Assembly: GCA_003166955.1 (NCBI GenBank)
Contig: PMUI01000034.1
Location: 1 to 54,837 of the forward strand
Length of the DNA: 54,837 nt
Direction: 5' to 3'
Origin: Acidobacterium sp.
GTDB taxonomy: Bacteria; Acidobacteriota; Terriglobia; Terriglobales; Acidobacteriaceae
The position numbers and the translations under genes are program-made. This document shows positions 17,314 through 25,903 of the stretch, in pieces. Position 1 is the first letter of the stretch; every line of letters begins with the position of its first letter. The notes beneath the pieces were generated by a model. The model saw only the letters and a list, made by a program, of their open reading frames with translations, was not told the origin of the DNA and ran no database searches.

Positions 17314-19041
17314 ATGACCGATCCCAAACCCACCGCTCCAACTAAACTGCAAACTCAACTCCCCTCGAAGCTCGACCCCAACCACCCCCGCGCCCGCGCC
17401 AACGCTCAGAAAATGTCCGCCCTCCTCGCCCAAATCCACCAACAGCAAGAAGAAATCCGAACCGGCGGCGGCCCCAAAGCCACAGAAGCCCAGCACGCAA
17501 AGAACCGCCTCACCGCCCGCGAACGCCTCGCGCTCCTCCTCGATCCCGGCACGACCTTCTTCGAGCTCGCCCTCTTCGCCGCCTTCGGCATGTACGACGA
17601 GTATGGTGGCGCACCCTCCGCGGGCGTCGTCACCGGCCTCGGCCAGGTCTCCGGCCGCCTCGCGATGATCGTCATCAACGACGCCACCGTCAAAGCAGGC
17701 GCCTTCTTCCCCATGACCGCCAAAAAAGTTCTCCGCGCCCAGCACATCGCCATGGAGAACCGCATCCCCACCCTCTATCTCGTCGACTCGGCCGGCATCT
17801 TTCTCCCCCTCCAGGAAGACGTCTTCCCCGATCAGGACGACTTCGGCCGCATCTTCCGCAACAACGCCGTCATGTCCGCCGCCGGCATCCCGCAGATCAC
17901 CGCCATCATGGGCATGTGCGTCGCAGGCGGCGCCTATCTCCCCGTCATGACCGACCAGGTCCTCATGACCGAAGGCAGCGGCCTCTTCCTCGCCGGGCCC
18001 GCGCTCGTCCAGGCCGCCATCGGTCAAAAATATTCAGCCGAAGAACTCGGCGGCGCCACCATGCATGCAGAAATCTCCGGCACCGTCGACTTCAAGGAGC
18101 CCAACGACCATCTTTGCATCGCGCGCCTTCGCTCGCTCGTCGCGAAGTGGGGCCACACCCAGCGCGCGCCCTTCGATCGCGCCCCCTACGATCCCACCAA
18201 CGACGCGCCCCGTTATCCCGCAGCCGATCTCCACGCCCTCCTCGACTCCGATCCCGCGAAGGCCGCCGTCAACTCCTACGACATGCACGAAGTCATCGCC
18301 CGCATCGCCGACCGCAGTGAGTTCGACGAGTATCGCCCCTCCTACGGCCGCACCTTGCTCTGCGGATATGCCCGCATCGGTGGCTACGCCGTCGGCATCG
18401 TCGCCAACCAAAAGCAATCCCAGCCCCAAACCAGTCCCACCGGCGAAAAGCGCATCGAGTTTGGCGGCGTCATCTACGCCGAGTCCGCCGACAAGGCTGC
18501 GCGCTTCATCATGGACTGCAATCAGAACCTCATCCCCCTCATCTTCCTCCACGACGTCAATGGCTTCATGGTCGGCCGCGACGCCGAGTGGAGCGGCATC
18601 ATCCGCTCCGGCGCAAAAATGGTCACCGCCGTCGCCAATTCCACCGTCCCCAAAATTTCCGTCATCGTCGGCGGCTCCTTCGGCGCGGGCAACTACGCCA
18701 TGTGCGGCAAAGCTTACGACCCGCGCTTCATCTTCGCCTGGCCCACCGCCCGTTACGCCGTCATGAGCGGCGACTCCGCCGCCAACACCCTCGTCGAAAT
18801 CCGCATCCGCCAGCTCGAGCGCGGCGGCCGCCAGCTCAGCGACCAGGAAAAACAGGAACTCGTCGCCAATATCAAATCCACCTACGAAGCCCAAACCGAC
18901 TGCCGCTACGCCGCCGCCCGTCTCTGGGTCGACGCCATCATCGACCCCGCCCAAACCCGCGATGCCCTGCTCACCGCCCTCGAAGCGGTAGCCCTCAACC
19001 CCGAAGTCCCAAAGTTCAACCCCGGCATCCTCCAGACATAA
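17314..19041 (+). CDS. acyl-CoA carboxylase carboxyltransferase subunit (MCC beta-like)
   Basis: 575 aa. Two crotonase-like halves of the carboxyltransferase: KNRLTARERLALLLDPGT at the start, oxyanion-hole region MGMCVAGGAYLPVMTD, and the C-terminal GGSFGAGNYAMCGKAYDPRF. Length and the last motif fit methylcrotonoyl-CoA carboxylase beta better than propionyl-CoA carboxylase. It moves carboxyl from biotin to 3-methylcrotonyl-CoA in leucine breakdown. No biotin-carrying alpha subunit or enoyl-CoA hydratase is adjacent; HMG-CoA lyase lies 3 kb downstream. Confidence 0.88.
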   Translation: MTDPKPTAPTKLQTQLPSKLDPNHPRARANAQKMSALLAQIHQQQEEIRTGGGPKATEAQHAKNRLTARERLALLLDPGTTFFELALFAAFGMYDEYGGAPSAGVVTGLGQVSGRLAMIVINDATVKAGAFFPMTAKKVLRAQHIAMENRIPTLYLVDSAGIFLPLQEDVFPDQDDFGRIFRNNAVMSAAGIPQITAIMGMCVAGGAYLPVMTDQVLMTEGSGLFLAGPALVQAAIGQKYSAEELGGATMHAEISGTVDFKEPNDHLCIARLRSLVAKWGHTQRAPFDRAPYDPTNDAPRYPAADLHALLDSDPAKAAVNSYDMHEVIARIADRSEFDEYRPSYGRTLLCGYARIGGYAVGIVANQKQSQPQTSPTGEKRIEFGGVIYAESADKAARFIMDCNQNLIPLIFLHDVNGFMVGRDAEWSGIIRSGAKMVTAVANSTVPKISVIVGGSFGAGNYAMCGKAYDPRFIFAWPTARYAVMSGDSAANTLVEIRIRQLERGGRQLSDQEKQELVANIKSTYEAQTDCRYAAARLWVDAIIDPAQTRDALLTALEAVALNPEVPKFNPGILQT

Positions 19042-19117
19042 GCGGCCAGCGCAGCAGGCTGGTTCCGTCGGCCGGTTCACCGCAACCGCCCAAAATTTAC
19101 TGAAGAGGTGATTCGCC

Positions 19118-20209
19118 ATGTTGCATCGCAAATTAGGAAACACCGGTATTGCTGTTGGGAAGATCGCACTTGGAACCATGTACTTTGGTTCCGAGACGCC
19201 TGAAGCGGACGCGTTCGCTATCCTCGACACGTTCATCGAAGCTGGTGGCAACCTGGTAGATACCGCCAATGTTTACGTCAATGGCGTTTCGGAAGAGATT
19301 ATCGGCCGCTGGTTTGCCGCCCGCCCGAAGGACGTAACCGACCAGGTTGTGTTGGCCACCAAAGGCCGCTTCAATGCAAGCCAGGAAGTGAACTCGGCTG
19401 GACTAACGCGCCGTTGGCTCCATCGTTCACTGAACGCTTCTCTCAAACGTTTGGGTGTTGAGACGATCGACCTCTATCAACTTCATGCCTCTGACATGCA
19501 CACACCGGTCGAAGAAACGCTGCCCTTCCTGGATGAGGCGGTGAAGGCCGGGAAGATTCATTACATCGGCCTGTCAAATTTCACGGGCTGGCAACTGCAG
19601 CTAATCGTCTCCACGGCCAGAGCGATGGGGGTACAGGTTCCGGTTACGCTGCAGCCGCAATACAGCCTGCTTTCGCGCGAGATTGAATGGGAAGTGATTC
19701 CTGCCGCGCTTTACAACGGGATCGGCTTGCTGCCGTGGTCGCCGCTCGCCGGTGGCTTCCTCACTGGCAAATATCAACGGGGTGGCAAGGCGACGGCAGA
19801 CACGCGGGCGGGATCTGAAAAACCTATCTATCAGTCCATTTCAGAGGAGTATGCGGACTCCGATCGAAACTGGGACACGATCGGTACCGTCGTTCGTATT
19901 GCCAAAGAGATTGGCGCAACGCCGGCGCAAGTCGCTTTGAGCTGGATCACAGATCGGCCAAGTGTCATCGCGCCGATCGTTGGCGCCCGCACCGTCGAAC
20001 ATCTGCGCGCTAACCTTGGAGCGACCGAGCTCACACTGGACAAAGATGCAACGGAAGCTCTTGAGAAGGTTAGCCGGCCACAGCCTGGTGGCTATCCCTA
20101 TGGGGCCTTTGGTCGATGGCAGCGCGGACGTGCGTTGCAGGATGGGAACGAAGCTCCCCCGTCGCCTGCCGCAGGTTCTGCGAACACGCTCGGGAAAAAG
20201 CCCAATTGA
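19118..20209 (+). CDS. aldo/keto reductase, probably acquired
   Basis: 363 aa. TIM-barrel AKR with the catalytic set Asp/Tyr (LVDTANVY), Lys (VLATKGR) and His (LYQLHASD), and the NADPH-binding GARTVEHLRANLGA at the end. Closest in type to YajO/Tas-like reductases that act on aldehydes. Strong GAGG ribosome site. Its codons end in mixed bases, unlike the C-ending neighbours on this strand, which suggests recent transfer. The C-terminal 20 residues run into less conserved sequence. Confidence 0.9.
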   Translation: MLHRKLGNTGIAVGKIALGTMYFGSETPEADAFAILDTFIEAGGNLVDTANVYVNGVSEEIIGRWFAARPKDVTDQVVLATKGRFNASQEVNSAGLTRRWLHRSLNASLKRLGVETIDLYQLHASDMHTPVEETLPFLDEAVKAGKIHYIGLSNFTGWQLQLIVSTARAMGVQVPVTLQPQYSLLSREIEWEVIPAALYNGIGLLPWSPLAGGFLTGKYQRGGKATADTRAGSEKPIYQSISEEYADSDRNWDTIGTVVRIAKEIGATPAQVALSWITDRPSVIAPIVGARTVEHLRANLGATELTLDKDATEALEKVSRPQPGGYPYGAFGRWQRGRALQDGNEAPPSPAAGSANTLGKKPN

Positions 20210-20317
20210 TTCGTCGCCGTCCGTCCGAGATTCCTTCTGTTCGTAACCCTACAAACGTAACCCCACCCCCAGCGGATTTCCCCTGTTTTCTGTCCCCTGG
20301 GGAGTATTCTTGAAACC

Positions 20318-20722
20318 ATGCCTTCATCCTCGGCAGCGACGCCGCGTAAGAAGCGCGGTGCAAGGAAGACTTTCGCCCGCCGCTGGTGGATCGCCCTCTG
20401 GCCGCTCCTGCTCGGCATCGCCGTCACCCCCTTCGCCGTGCGCGCCGCCAGCGTTGTCGCTCTCGAAGGACCCAAGGCCTTCGCCCTCCTCTATCCCTGG
20501 TTCGACGTTCTCCGCAGCCGCGTCCTCCACTCCCCCGCCGACCTCGTCGGCCGCACCTACCAGTACATGCTCTATCTGCAGTTCCCCCTCTACGGCCTGG
20601 TCATGACCCTCACCTTCCGCGCCGGCCGCCATCTGCGCGCCATTATCATCGGCCTCATCCTGCATTTCACGGGCCTGATCCTCGTCGTCGTTCTCGCCTA
20701 CCTCGGACAACTGCCCCAATGA
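20318..20722 (+). CDS. hypothetical membrane protein
   Basis: 134 aa. Basic N-terminus (TPRKKRGARKTFARRWW), three membrane helices (about 25-45, 85-105, 110-130). No known family. First of three closely spaced + genes encoding membrane proteins; the next start is 40 nt away. Confidence 0.75.
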   Translation: MPSSSAATPRKKRGARKTFARRWWIALWPLLLGIAVTPFAVRAASVVALEGPKAFALLYPWFDVLRSRVLHSPADLVGRTYQYMLYLQFPLYGLVMTLTFRAGRHLRAIIIGLILHFTGLILVVVLAYLGQLPQ

Positions 20723-20762
20723 TCGTTCCTGTTATGACCGGCCCCCAAAAGCGTCCCCTGGA

Positions 20763-21548
20763 ATGACCCGCCATCGGATGCTGGCTCGCATGCTGATCAC
20801 TCAGCTCCGCCTGCGCTTCCTGGTCGCCCTCATCGCCCTCATCCTCGGCACCGCTGCCCTCACCCTCCTCTTCCTCGTCGCCTGGCATCGTCGCGGAGAC
20901 ACCTACGCCCTCGCCCTCGGCGCGCTCCTCAGCTTCTTCGCCTCCGTCATCACCGCCTCCGTCACCCTCACCTACCTCCACGTCTCCCGCCGCTCCCTCG
21001 CCGCCGCCGAAACCGCCATCGCCCTCCAGCGCGAGCAGTGGGAAGCCCGCCTCACCGTCCAGCCCCGCTTTTGGATGGGCATCCGCACCGAATCCGCCGA
21101 CCGCTTCGCCCACCGGCCCATCACCATCACATGCCGCCGCGACCGCGCCGACAACGGCCAGTACTACTACGACACCATCAACTGGCCCCAGATCGTCGTC
21201 GATGTCTGGAACGACGCCGAGCGCTCCTTCCGCCTCTCCGCCTACCGCCTCTGGGTCCGCGACGAGGAACACCTCGCCATCGAGCGTCCGCTCTCCGGAT
21301 TCGTCGTCCCCCCCAACGAGCTCCGCTCCTTTGCCGTCACCTAGGAGCTCATCGCTCTCAGCGTCCGCCAGCGCCAGTTTCAGGAACGTTATGAACGCCC
21401 CCCGTGTGAAGAAAGCCTCATCGGCCTTCGCCTCCAGTATTCGGACTGGCGCGACGACAATCGCTCCAGCCGCGATGCGTACTACATGCTCCTCAGTCCG
21501 CCCCTTGCGCGCGAATTGTGCATCCAACGCATTGAACAAAATGCCTGA
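20763..21548 (+). pseudogene. membrane protein gene with in-frame TAG at 21342
   Basis: The frame from ATG 20763 is open for 193 codons: two membrane helices (17-39, 48-68), a short coiled part (SLAAAETAIALQREQWEAR), and a beta-rich domain. It then meets TAG at 21342-21344. After the stop the same frame stays open for 67 more codons of normal coding look (ELIALSVRQRQ...LCIQRIEQNA) and ends at TGA 21548, overlapping the next ATG (21541) by 8 nt. Full gene would be 261 codons. TAG is one change from CAG (Gln). Nonsense mutation or sequencing error most likely; the 193-aa product may still be made. Confidence 0.7.
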
Positions 21549-21912
21549 GCCAGAGTCAGACCGCCCCCATCGTCCCGACCGCTCCTTCACCCTGGTGCTC
21601 GCGCCGATCGTCGCCGCCTCGGTGCCTTCGCTCCTCTTCTGCGCCCTCGCCCTCGTTCTCTGGCTGCACACCGCGCCCACCCGCGCTCAGGTGACGTTCC
21701 ATTTCCCGCCACTCAACCTCTGGGACCACCTCTTCGCCCTCCAGCTCTCCCTCTACCAGTGGGTCGCCCACTGGAACTCCGCCGTCACCCTCGCCGCCAC
21801 CGCATTCTTAGTCTCCACCCTCCTGCTCCCCCGCTGGCGTCACTTCGCCTTCCTCGCCCTGATCCCCTACGGTTTGCTGCTCTGCGCCGACTTCACCCTC
21901 CGCTGGCGCTAA
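21541..21912 (+). CDS. hypothetical membrane protein
   Basis: 123 aa. Charged start (PEPESDRPHRPDRS), three membrane helices (about 17-40, 62-80, 85-118), C-terminal arginines. It overlaps the readthrough end of the upstream gene by 8 nt, indicating translational coupling when that gene was intact. No family recognised; third gene of the membrane operon. Confidence 0.7.
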   Translation: MPEPESDRPHRPDRSFTLVLAPIVAASVPSLLFCALALVLWLHTAPTRAQVTFHFPPLNLWDHLFALQLSLYQWVAHWNSAVTLAATAFLVSTLLLPRWRHFAFLALIPYGLLLCADFTLRWR

Positions 21913-21970
21913 CTGCGTCTCGCGTGTCGGGCGACCGCACTCGCTTCTTGATCGCCGCTTGCACTTTTTC

Positions 21971-22060
21971 GCTAACCGGTTCTTCGCGAGCCGCTTTTCC
22001 GCTGACCGGTTTTCCGCTGACAGGTTTTTAGCTGACCGCTTTTCCGCTGGCCTTTCGCTC
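21971..22060 (+). repeat. 15-nt tandem array GCTGACCGSTTTTCC
   Basis: Five units at 21971, 21986, 22001, 22016 and 22031 and a degenerate sixth. Same family as 50286-50350. Read as protein it gives A-(D/N/S)-R-F-x pentapeptides, but no gene uses that frame. Lies between a stop (21912) and the HMG-CoA lyase start. Confidence 0.75.
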
Positions 22061-22094
22061 GTGCCCTGCAGCGCTGTACCCTATTCCCTGCACC

Positions 22095-22970
22095 ATGACG
22101 GCCGTCAAGATCATCGAGTGTCCCCGCGACTCCTGGCAGGCTCTGCCCAAGCCCATCCCCGCCGAAGTCAAAGCCGACTACCTCCGCACCCTCGTCGCCG
22201 CCGGCTTCCTGCACATCGACGCCGTCTCCTTCGTCTCCCCGCAAGCCGTCCCGCAGATGGCCGACGCCGAGCAGGTCCTCAACTTCCTCGATCCTCCCGA
22301 CGACGCCGAGATCATCGGCATCGTCGTCAACCCCCAAGGCGCAGCCCGCGCCATCGAAACCGGCGCCGTCTCCACCCTCGGCTTTCCCTACTCCATCTCC
22401 CCCGAGTTTCTCCGCCGCAATCAGAACCAGTCTCCCGAAGAATCCATCGACGCCCTCGACGCCATCGGCCAGGTCGCCTTCCAGGCCGGACTCTCCCTCG
22501 TCGTCTACATCTCCATGGCCTTCGGCAATCCCTACAACGATCCCTGGAGCCTGGACGAAGTCCTCGCCGCCTGCGATCTCCTCACCGACTCCGGCATCAC
22601 GCAGATCTCCCTTGCCGACACCGTCGGCCTCGCCACGCCCCAGCAAGTTTCGCGATTAGTCTCCGCCGTCCTCGACTCCGTCGACGACCCCGCCATCGAA
22701 ATCGGCATCCATCTCCACGCGCGCCCCGAGGACGCCGCTGCAAAAATTGCCGCCGCCTACAACGCAGGCTGCCGCCGTTTCGATATGGCCATTGGTGGAT
22801 TCGGCGGTTGCCCCTTCGCGCAGGACGCGCTGGTCGGCAACATCGCCACAGAAATCGCCCTCGCCGAACTCCAGCGCCTCGGCGCGGACTTACCCCGCCT
22901 GCACCCGCTCGACAGCCTCCGCACCGCCGCCGCCGAAATCGACCGCCGCTTCTCCCCACCCATCCAATAA
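22095..22970 (+). CDS. hydroxymethylglutaryl-CoA lyase family protein
   Basis: 291 aa TIM barrel. The HMGL signature GGCPFAQDALVGNIATE gives the active Cys, and IHLHARPE gives the metal-binding His-x-His. The N-terminal motif is RDSWQAL instead of the usual RDGLQNE, keeping Arg-Asp. It splits HMG-CoA to acetoacetate and acetyl-CoA, the last step of leucine breakdown. Partners in the window: MCC-like carboxyltransferase (17314) and CoA-transferase B (25148). The altered motif leaves room for a related substrate. Confidence 0.86.
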   Translation: MTAVKIIECPRDSWQALPKPIPAEVKADYLRTLVAAGFLHIDAVSFVSPQAVPQMADAEQVLNFLDPPDDAEIIGIVVNPQGAARAIETGAVSTLGFPYSISPEFLRRNQNQSPEESIDALDAIGQVAFQAGLSLVVYISMAFGNPYNDPWSLDEVLAACDLLTDSGITQISLADTVGLATPQQVSRLVSAVLDSVDDPAIEIGIHLHARPEDAAAKIAAAYNAGCRRFDMAIGGFGGCPFAQDALVGNIATEIALAELQRLGADLPRLHPLDSLRTAAAEIDRRFSPPIQ

Positions 22971-23022
22971 ATCGGCGCCACTCGCTACACGCCCGCGTCA
23001 GGACCAGCCCCTCCAGCCCTCT

Positions 23023-23286
23023 TCAATGCTGATGAACGGTGGCCGCCGCAGACTCGCCCGGCTCCTCCGTAACGTGCTGCGGTTTCCGAATCACCGCGCC
23101 CCGCCGCCGCAACATCGCTTCCTTACCGCAAATCGCGCACTGCCACGGATACAGCCCCAACAGCGGATAAATCCGCTCCCGCAAGAATCCCTGCCGCGCG
23201 ATGCGCGCCATCTCCAGCTGGCGGCATTGCGGGCATTTCACCTTCGTCTTCGTCCGGCTTCCTGAAAATGCTGCTGGCATACCCAT
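23023..23286 (-). CDS. small zinc-ribbon protein
   Basis: 87 aa. Two Cys pairs, CPQC (residue 18) and CAIC (residue 50), about 30 residues apart and enclosing a basic helix, form a zinc ribbon. The C-terminal tail is His/Ala-rich. No enzyme domain. Possibly nucleic-acid-binding; role unknown. Converges on HMG-CoA lyase with a 52-nt gap. Confidence 0.75.
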   Translation of the reverse strand: MGMPAAFSGSRTKTKVKCPQCRQLEMARIARQGFLRERIYPLLGLYPWQCAICGKEAMLRRRGAVIRKPQHVTEEPGESAAATVHQH

Positions 23287-23396
23287 GTCCCATCACTGCA
23301 ATGTCGCCGTGCAATGCCGGTGTCCCCTCCTCAATTATCAGAGAACCGGACCCGCATCGAGCGACCTTCGTAACTATTGGTGAAACGCAGAAAGAG

Positions 23397-23446
23397 TATC
23401 AGGTTATCCGGTGAAAAACTCTCTTCATTTGTTATGACTAACCTGA
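23397..23446 (+). promoter_or_regulatory. long inverted repeat upstream of mtnA
   Basis: Perfect 9-nt arms ATCAGGTTA (23397-23405) and TAACCTGAT (23438-23446) separated by 32 nt, 35 nt before the mtnA start. It may be an operator pair or a 5'-leader stem. Confidence 0.45.
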
Positions 23447-23480
23447 TTACTGCAGTTTCCTGTCCCAACCCGTTACACTA

Positions 23481-24542
23481 ATGACAATGATCCCGACCCT
23501 CGAATGGACCTCCGAAGGCGTCCGCTTTCTCGACCAAACGCGTCTCCCCCTCGAAGAGACCTACGTCCTCGCCACCACCTACCAGCAGGTCGCTGACGTC
23601 ATCGTTACCATGGTGGTTCGGGGCGCGCCCGCCATCGGAGTCTCCGCTGCCATGGGCCTTGCCCTCGGCGCAAAAAACTCACCCGCCACCACCACCCCCG
23701 CCCTCGCCGCCGACTTCGACATCATGGCCCGCACCCTCGCCGCCACCCGCCCCACCGCCGTCAATCTCTTCTGGGCCATCGAGCGCATGAAGCAGCGCTT
23801 CTCCGCCCTCGCCTCCGCGCCCGGCGCAACCCCCGCCACCCTCCGCATCGGCCTCATCGAAGAAGCCCAGCGCATGTACGACGAAGACATCGCCGCCTGC
23901 CGCACCATGGGCGCCCACGGCGCCCCGCTCCTCCCCAAACAAGGCGGCGTCCTCACCCACTGCAACGCAGGAGCCCTCGCCACCTGCGGCTACGGCACCG
24001 CCCTCGGCGTCATCCGCTCCGCCGTCGAGCAGGGCAGCCACCTCCACGTCTACGCCGACGAAACTCGCCCTTTCCTCCAGGGCGCGCGGCTCACCGCCTG
24101 GGAGTTGATGCACGACGGCATCCCCACCACCGTCCTCTGCGACAACATGGCCGCCAGCCTCATGCGCCAGCGCAAAATCCAGGCCGTCATCGTCGGAGCC
24201 GACCGCATCGCCGCCAACGGCGACGTCGCCAACAAAATCGGCACTTATAACGTCGCCATCCTCGCCAAAGAGCACGGCATCCCCTTCTACGTCGCCGCGC
24301 CCTGGTCCACCATCGACCTCAAAACCCCCACCGGCGACTCCATCCCCATTGAGCAGCGCCCTCAAATCGAAGTCACCCACCACGCCGGCAAGCAGCTCAC
24401 CCCCAACGGCGTAGGCATAGAAAACCCAGCCTTCGACGTAACCCCCGCCAAATACGTAACAGCGATCATTACAGAACGAGGAGTCCTCCGCGCCCCCTAC
24501 GCCGACTCCCTGCAGGAACAAGAAACCGCCGCCGCCATCTGA
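23481..24542 (+). CDS. mtnA: S-methyl-5-thioribose-1-phosphate isomerase
   Basis: 353 aa, eIF2B-like fold. Clear MtnA motifs: MVVRGAPAIGVSAAMG, the active Cys in VLTHCNAGALATCGYG, and the active Asp in IVGADRIAANGDVANKIGTY. It turns methylthioribose 1-phosphate into methylthioribulose 1-phosphate in the methionine salvage pathway (cytoplasm). Two in-frame ATGs (23481, 23487) are near-equivalent starts. No other salvage gene is adjacent. Confidence 0.95.
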   Translation: MTMIPTLEWTSEGVRFLDQTRLPLEETYVLATTYQQVADVIVTMVVRGAPAIGVSAAMGLALGAKNSPATTTPALAADFDIMARTLAATRPTAVNLFWAIERMKQRFSALASAPGATPATLRIGLIEEAQRMYDEDIAACRTMGAHGAPLLPKQGGVLTHCNAGALATCGYGTALGVIRSAVEQGSHLHVYADETRPFLQGARLTAWELMHDGIPTTVLCDNMAASLMRQRKIQAVIVGADRIAANGDVANKIGTYNVAILAKEHGIPFYVAAPWSTIDLKTPTGDSIPIEQRPQIEVTHHAGKQLTPNGVGIENPAFDVTPAKYVTAIITERGVLRAPYADSLQEQETAAAI

Positions 24543-24572
24543 GGGCTGCGCGCGAAGCGCGATCCGGTTCGC

Positions 24573-24601
24573 TATTCCCATTGCCTATTGGCTATTCCCT
24601 G
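24573..24601 (+). repeat. degenerate 7-nt array after mtnA
   Basis: Units CTATTCC, CATTGCC, TATTGGC, TATTCCC, 30 nt after the mtnA stop, just before the hairpin at 24604. Confidence 0.5.
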
Positions 24602-24603
24602 AG

Positions 24604-24630
24604 GGGCGAGCACGCAAAGCGTGCTCGCCC
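24604..24630. terminator. 12-bp perfect hairpin between convergent genes
   Basis: GGGCGAGCACGC-AAA-GCGTGCTCGCCC. It abuts the stop codon of the minus gene (24631) and follows mtnA by 61 nt. No T-run on either side, so it may be a barrier or 3'-end stabiliser rather than an intrinsic terminator. Confidence 0.6.
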
Positions 24631-24930
24631 TCACATCTGTATCCACTTTGCATACGGATACAAAAACAAAAACCAAATCAAAGCCAAAGCCAGCACATCG
24701 GCATACAGCAGCAAAAGAACGCCGCCATGATAGAAACTCCACCGAGGCTGCAAACACCGGCTCGTCTCCCAGGTCCCCCAAACCGCAGCACACGCCGGCA
24801 AGATCAGCAGCAACGACCCATGCACGTTAGGAAACCCGCCCCAAACAAGCGCCAGCACGACGCTCCCCAGCACCAGCAGCGTCCCCCGCACCAGCGACCT
24901 TGCTCGTATATTGAAGACGGCGTACCGCAT
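24631..24930 (-). CDS. small hypothetical membrane protein
   Basis: 99 aa, three membrane helices (14-33, 36-52, 70-92), positively charged N-terminus (MRYAVFNIRARS). Trp/Tyr-rich end (FLYPYAKWIQM). No family recognised. Single gene, convergent with mtnA and divergent from the CoA-transferase across a repeat block. Confidence 0.7.
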   Translation of the reverse strand: MRYAVFNIRARSLVRGTLLVLGSVVLALVWGGFPNVHGSLLLILPACAAVWGTWETSRCLQPRWSFYHGGVLLLLYADVLALALIWFLFLYPYAKWIQM

Positions 24931-24954
24931 CGCCCAGCCTTGACGAGTCTACCG

Positions 24955-25087
24955 AATTCCGGGTGCGCCATTTCTGGTCGAGGAATCCGGGTGCTCCATT
25001 CTGGTCGGGAATCCGGGTGCCCCACTCTGGTCGAGAATCCGGGTGCCCCATTCTGATTGCGCCTGATGTTGGCGCAATCAGGGTGGG
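24955..25087 (+). repeat. dispersed hairpin element, copy 3, with tandemly amplified left arm
   Basis: Four left-arm units (AATCCGGGTGCCCCATTCTGG type) start at 24955, 24984, 25010 and 25036 (26-nt period), followed by one right arm. The last unit forms a 17-bp stem (25047-25063 with 25071-25087) with two G-U pairs and a 7-nt loop. Confidence 0.85.
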
Positions 25088-25147
25088 CATCGCGCGCGAG
25101 CGCGATCCTGCTCGTATATTGAGAACGGCAATCCCAATCGCCCTTCT

Positions 25148-25840
25148 ATGACCGCTCTACCGAATTCCATCGCCACCCTCTCACCCGCCGCCCGCCGCGA
25201 GCGCATCGTCCGCCGAGTAGCCCGCGAGCTCCGCGACGGCTTCTACGTCAACCTCGGCATCGGCCTCCCCACCCTGGTCGCCAACCACGTCCCCCCTGGG
25301 ATCGAAGTCGTCCTGCAGTCGGAAAACGGCATGCTCGGCGTCGGCCCTTACCCGCTCCCCGGCGAAGAAGACCCCGACCTGATCAACGCCGGCAAAGAAA
25401 CCGTCTCCGCCCTCCCCGGCGCCGCCTTCTTCTCCTCCGCCGACTCCTTTGCCATGATCCGTGGCGGCCACATCGACCTCAGCATCCTCGGCGCCATGGA
25501 GGTCGACGAAGAAGGCACCCTCGCCAACTGGATGATCCCCGGCAAAATGGTCAAAGGCATGGGCGGAGCCATGGACCTGGTCGCCAGCGCCCGCCGCGTC
25601 ATCGTAGCCATGGAGCACTGCACCAAAGAAGGCTGCCCCAAAATCCTGAAGAAATGCACCCTACCCCTAACCGGAGTCCGAGTAGTAGAAACCATAGCCA
25701 CAGACCTGGCCTGGATCCGAGTCACCCCCGAAGGCTTAGTGCTCGAAGAACTAACGCCCGGCATAACACCAGAAGAAGTCCAAGAGCTAACCGAACCCAA
25801 ACTAACGGTCAGTCGGGATCTGAAAGAAATGCCGGCGTAA
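25148..25840 (+). CDS. scoB: 3-oxoacid CoA-transferase subunit B
   Basis: 230 aa, the usual B-subunit length. Catalytic Glu in [11 protein letters not shown], entry motif [13 protein letters not shown], and the [19 protein letters not shown] segment are all present. It moves CoA between succinyl-CoA and acetoacetate, linking ketone bodies to central metabolism. The A subunit, usually the upstream neighbour, is not next to it; repeats and an unrelated membrane gene are there instead. Confidence 0.92.
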   Translation: MTALPNSIATLSPAARRERIVRRVARELRDGFYVNLGIGLPTLVANHVPPGIEVVLQSENGMLGVGPYPLPGEEDPDLINAGKETVSALPGAAFFSSADSFAMIRGGHIDLSILGAMEVDEEGTLANWMIPGKMVKGMGGAMDLVASARRVIVAMEHCTKEGCPKILKKCTLPLTGVRVVETIATDLAWIRVTPEGLVLEELTPGITPEEVQELTEPKLTVSRDLKEMPA

Positions 25841-25903
25841 ACACCGAGAACCTCGCGCAAAACTAACCGCGACCGAGCGCAAGCACGCCCGAGAAGAGGC
25901 CAA

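Noticed and set aside
24955-25087. Possible CRISPR array at the 26-nt repeats
   Set aside because: Units are directly adjacent without spacers of regular length, and no cas genes are present.
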